Origin: DATFJZ01 sp034660495
Lineage (GTDB): Bacteria > Desulfobacterota > Desulfobacteria > Desulfobacterales > Desulfobacteraceae
Assembly (NCBI GenBank): GCA_034660495.1
Contig: JAYEJJ010000241.1
Location: 1 to 35,651, forward strand
Reading direction: 5' to 3'
Length of the DNA stretch: 35,651 nucleotides
Positions 33,576 through 35,651 of this stretch are shown here, piece by piece. The first letter of the stretch is position 1; every line of letters starts with the position of its first letter. A program made the translations under genes and the position numbers. The notes beneath the pieces are model-generated. The model was not told the origin of the DNA. It made no database searches and saw only the letters and a program-made list of their open reading frames with translations.

Positions 33576-33869
33576 TCTGTCTTGACATCTGTTTATCAGT
33601 TCGATACTTTTCCCCTCTCAGGGAACTTCAAAAAAATAATCCACGCATCTTGCTTTTCTTTTTGCCCGTCTCCTGCGTGCGCCAATGGGACATATTTCAA
33701 TATCCCCCCCATTACCACGCCTTGAAGACGAACAAAAATCCTGCACAACATACCTATATTATTGTCTTTCAGCTCCCTCACGCCGACATATACCGGCCCA
33801 TATCCGCTTTTGGCAGGAGATTGCAGCAGAAAACCGCTCATTGTTGTTTTTTGCATACGCGACAAAAAA
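33576..33869. other. Intergenic stretch between antitoxin and tetR
   Basis: Open frames on both strands cover this stretch (the longest is 127 codons on the minus strand) but lack recognisable motifs and good starts, and they run through the tetR promoter. I see no gene, RNA or repeat here. Confidence 0.4.
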
Positions 33870-33916
33870 AGTTCAGCTGTTTTTTTATTGACAAAATAAC
33901 AGCTGAACTCTATATC
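33870..33916 (+). promoter_or_regulatory. tetR promoter with overlapping inverted-repeat operator
   Basis: AGTTCAGCTGTT (33870-33881) and AACAGCTGAACT (33898-33909) are perfect 12-base inverted arms. A consensus TTGACA (33888-33893) lies between them and a -10 TATATC (33911-33916) follows after exactly 17 bases, so the right arm fills the promoter spacer. This arrangement fits autorepression by the TetR protein encoded 62 bases downstream. The structure could also fold as a hairpin, but no T-run follows it. Confidence 0.65.
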
Positions 33917-33977
33917 TGTATAAACCCCATGATGCACTGTATTACAACAAAGGATAAAACGTAAAAGAAAGGCTGCC

Positions 33978-34595
33978 ATGGCATTAACAAAAACAGAGAT
34001 CAGGAAAAAGAAAATCCTGGATACAGCAACAAAAGTCTTTGCCCGGAGAGGATTTCAGGAAGCCACCATATTGGAGATTTCCAAAAAAGCAAAGGTGTCA
34101 GAAGCCTCAATCTATGAATATTTTTCCACTAAAGAAGGCCTGCTGTTTTCCATTCCTGCACAATACAGCCAGGATCTCTTTGAAACCATGGAATTTCATC
34201 TCAGGCTCATCCGGGGGTCAGGGAATAAACTTCGGGCCATTGTTTATCTGCTCATGGATTCCTACCAGGCTAATCCTGAATTTACTGCCGTGCTCATGCT
34301 GTTTCTCAAACACAATAAAAAATTTCTCGACACATCAGGGCATCACGTTATCAAGGAAGGGATCAAGCAGATTACCCAGGTCATTGAAGAAGGCATTGAA
34401 TCCAATGAATTCAAAAGCAATTTAACGCCATATCTGATACGGGCCATGGTGTTAGGGACCATTGAGCACCTTGTCACCAACTGGGTAATGACTGGAACTC
34501 CCGATTCTCTGATTCAATTTGTCGATCCTTTGATCGACACCCTGCTGGCCGGCATTGAAAACGGCCCTGCCTCAGGATCAGCGGTCAACACGTAA
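33978..34595 (+). CDS. TetR/AcrR-family transcriptional regulator
   Basis: A 205-residue repressor. The N-terminal TetR helix-turn-helix (about 8-55) is clear: ILDTATKVFARRGFQEATIL, then ISKKAKVSEASIYEYFSTKE. The rest is an all-helical ligand domain with no identifiable inducer. Family members often control efflux or fatty-acid genes, but no obvious target is adjacent. AAAGG lies 7 bases before the ATG. A consensus promoter containing a 12-base inverted repeat precedes the gene, so it probably regulates itself. Confidence 0.9.
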   Translation: MALTKTEIRKKKILDTATKVFARRGFQEATILEISKKAKVSEASIYEYFSTKEGLLFSIPAQYSQDLFETMEFHLRLIRGSGNKLRAIVYLLMDSYQANPEFTAVLMLFLKHNKKFLDTSGHHVIKEGIKQITQVIEEGIESNEFKSNLTPYLIRAMVLGTIEHLVTNWVMTGTPDSLIQFVDPLIDTLLAGIENGPASGSAVNT

Positions 34596-34753
34596 ACTTA
34601 CTTTGTGATTTCCAATTGAAGCACTTATCATACAAAGTATCAGATAAACATTCATGGTCTGATCGACCATAAAAAATATGAAAGCATTCAGCAATTTTTC
34701 TTTAATGCTTTTCATGTCCGCGGGATTACCATTCTATATTTAGGCTGGCTGGA

Positions 34754-34927
34754 TCAATTTTTCCGTTCCAACTTATATTTTTTTTGCCTTTTGCTGTGTG
34801 CTTTCCGTCTGGCGGCCTCTCGGCATTGATCACAACAATAGGCCTGTCCCCGCCAGCAATGGTTGCATACAAAAAACACCTCTTGGCATCGCTTGCATTG
34901 AATTTTTTTCAGAAAAGTGATTTCCAT
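34754..34927 (-). CDS. 57-residue cysteine-rich zinc-ribbon-like protein
   Basis: A small frame starting at ATG 34927 (GCGGAAG just upstream) encodes seven cysteines in the order IQCKRCQ, FVCNHCWRGQAYCCDQC, followed by a basic tail (RRKAHSKRQKKYKLERKN). The paired CxxC motifs suggest one or two zinc sites. It resembles, from memory, short Cys-rich proteins with a YC-C-R tail that are seen near insertion sequences in proteobacteria; those usually have a longer C-terminus, so this copy may be truncated. No transposase is in the window. The surrounding 34596-35057 region holds no other gene I can support. Confidence 0.55.
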   Translation of the reverse strand: MEITFLKKIQCKRCQEVFFVCNHCWRGQAYCCDQCREAARRKAHSKRQKKYKLERKN

Positions 34928-35012
34928 TCTTCCGCTCTTGCAAAAAAACGGAAGCTATGGTTAAAGGATGGGACGTTGTTGGGTTTCCGTTATATTCTGG
35001 AATCTCAATTCT

Positions 35013-35042
35013 AAAGGCTTGAAGTGGCTGCTTCGAGCCTTT
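35013..35042. other. Stem-loop near repeat copy D
   Basis: AAAGGCTTGAAG (35013-35024) pairs with CTTCGAGCCTTT (35031-35042) around a 6-base loop, with one G-T pair. No U-run follows on either strand, so it is not a standard terminator. It stands just before repeat copy D. Confidence 0.45.
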
Positions 35043-35057
35043 CCTTTCATATCTCCC

Positions 35058-35138
35058 TATAACTCGATAATAAAGTTTTTATGAAAGGGCCGATTAAGAG
35101 CCCCCAGCGGTATTCAAAAAACTTAATGATCGAGTATA
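35058..35138 (-). repeat. Dispersed repeat, copy D, with inverted ends
   Basis: An 81-base element with imperfect inverted ends: TATAACTCGATAATAAAGTT on the left, and AACTTAATGATCGAGTATA on the right. Its centre is the core CCGCTGGGGGC read on the minus strand. One arm matches copy A (TCTTAATCGGCCCTTTCAT) and the other matches copies B and C (GGTATTCAAAAAACTT). It is the only copy in the window that has both arms. Confidence 0.75.
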
Positions 35139-35184
35139 AGTGAGTATTCACTTTGCTATCGACAGCATTTTATGGAAAATCGAC

Positions 35185-35463
35185 TTAAACGGAAGGTTGA
35201 ATGGCTTTATTAGGCCAATTTTCTTCTAGTGTAAATGACTGTCCAAGGATTCTAAAGTAACTGAATTCCTGTTTCCGTAATTTCCATCGTATTTTTTCAA
35301 ATGATTTCACTACATCTTCAGCGTATAATCTTTCTCCACAATGAAGACATACATCAGCGGTAACTTTCATAGAAACCGTATTCCCTCCACCTCTTAGCAG
35401 TTTTTCAACTTGTTTCTCTTCTAACTCACCACCGCATACGGGACACTTTTCAAATGGTTTCAT
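35185..35463 (-). CDS. YgiT-type zinc-finger antitoxin-like protein
   Basis: A 92-residue protein with two CxxC pairs (CPVCGGELEEK near the N-terminus and VCLHCGERLYAED in the middle), the zinc-finger layout of the MqsA/YgiT N-terminal domain. Many such short proteins form antitoxins paired with DUF4258 toxins encoded directly upstream. Here the upstream frame is only a 23-codon remnant. The C-terminal helix-turn-helix of full MqsA is missing, as is usual for the short type. The start overlaps the toxin remnant stop (ATGA). Confidence 0.8.
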   Translation of the reverse strand: MKPFEKCPVCGGELEEKQVEKLLRGGGNTVSMKVTADVCLHCGERLYAEDVVKSFEKIRWKLRKQEFSYFRILGQSFTLEENWPNKAIQPSV

Positions 35464-35531
35464 TTCTTCACCCTTACTTTCCAGTCAATCCACCGTGATG
35501 GATCTGGTCGATAAACTGTGATTAATGCCAG
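35460..35531 (-). pseudogene. Remnant of a DUF4258-type toxin gene
   Basis: In the frame ending TGA at 35460 the last 23 codons read LALITVYRPDPSRWIDWKV plus RVKK. This closely resembles the C-terminal signature of DUF4258 proteins (ITVYxPDPxxW). A TAG codon interrupts the frame immediately upstream (35534-35532), and I find no continuation of the family in the other frames up to the window end. The ATGA overlap with the antitoxin start is the normal arrangement for this pair, so the toxin appears to have decayed while the antitoxin stayed intact. Confidence 0.6.
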
Positions 35532-35651
35532 CTATTCCCGGCCAAAAGCAACTTAACTTATTGAAATTATTAGACCTTCAGTTTTAGGGCTTACGAAAAC
35601 TCATTTCTGATAATTAATAATATCAAATAGTTACAACCCATTCGGGAATTG

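Noticed and set aside
33596..33979. 127-codon minus-strand frame opposite the tetR promoter
   Set aside because: It runs through the promoter/operator of tetR and shows no protein-like features.
34654..34670. ATGGTC/GACCAT hairpin after tetR
   Set aside because: A 6-base stem with A residues, not T, after it on the plus strand and no T-run on the minus strand. It is not a terminator and is too short to call an operator.
34784..35014. 76-codon plus-strand frame
   Set aside because: It is the shadow of the Cys-rich minus-strand gene at 34754-34927, which has far better features.
1..35651. CRISPR array or integron attC array
   Set aside because: The dispersed repeats are thousands of bases apart, differ in arms and have no regular spacers. 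They also lack the attC core pattern, and no integrase or cas gene is present.

Overview
The window looks like a chromosomal segment from a Gram-negative, anaerobic, sulfate-reducing bacterium of the Desulfobacterota, most likely Desulfobacterales. The case rests on gene content: the siroheme-dependent heme pathway set ahbC-hemB-ahbD, a DUF39-type homocysteine biosynthesis protein, a long PPi-type phosphofructokinase, an LPS-export operon followed by rpoN and hpf, and a regulatory PTS (ptsN-rapZ-EIIA). No rRNA is present, so the genus cannot be fixed.

Layout. 1-600: toxin-antitoxin-like debris (a HicB-type ribbon-helix-helix domain fused to a dispersed repeat, plus a small conserved partner). 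1065-5465 (minus): lepB, pyrB, pyrC and a sigma-54-dependent response regulator. 5544-8351 (minus): a dispersed repeat, a tandem repeat, the homocysteine biosynthesis protein and an M23 peptidase. 8666-14431 (plus): lptC-lptA-lptB-rpoN-hpf, a strong terminator, then ptsN-rapZ-EIIA. 14521-16765 (plus): gap-tpiA-secG and tRNA-Leu(GAG). 16818-22073 (plus): a small Cys-rich protein, a divergent ClpX-like ATPase, ahbC, hemB and ahbD, tightly packed. 22070-26643 (minus): pfp, a GGDEF diguanylate cyclase split by a frameshift at an A10 run, and a bile-acid-symporter-like membrane protein. 27165-32549: tolC (plus) and, on the minus strand, pyrG and eno with a LolA-like gene. 32550-35651: an accessory region with a lone HigA-like antitoxin, a TetR regulator with a clear promoter/operator, a small Cys-rich ORF, and a YgiT-type antitoxin next to the remnant of its toxin.

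Functional themes. Central carbon metabolism (gap, tpiA, eno, PPi-dependent pfp), pyrimidine synthesis (pyrB, pyrC, pyrG), envelope biogenesis (lptABC, lepB, secG, tolC, the LolA-like protein, M23), and heme synthesis from siroheme.

The items most worth a second look are: (1) the divergent ClpX-like AAA+ protein translationally coupled to the alternative heme pathway; (2) the diguanylate cyclase whose two halves are joined only by a -1 shift at A10 followed by a hairpin; (3) a four-copy, structured, palindromic-ended dispersed repeat, one copy of which sits in place of the N-terminal half of a hicB gene; and (4) decayed toxin-antitoxin loci at both ends of the window.
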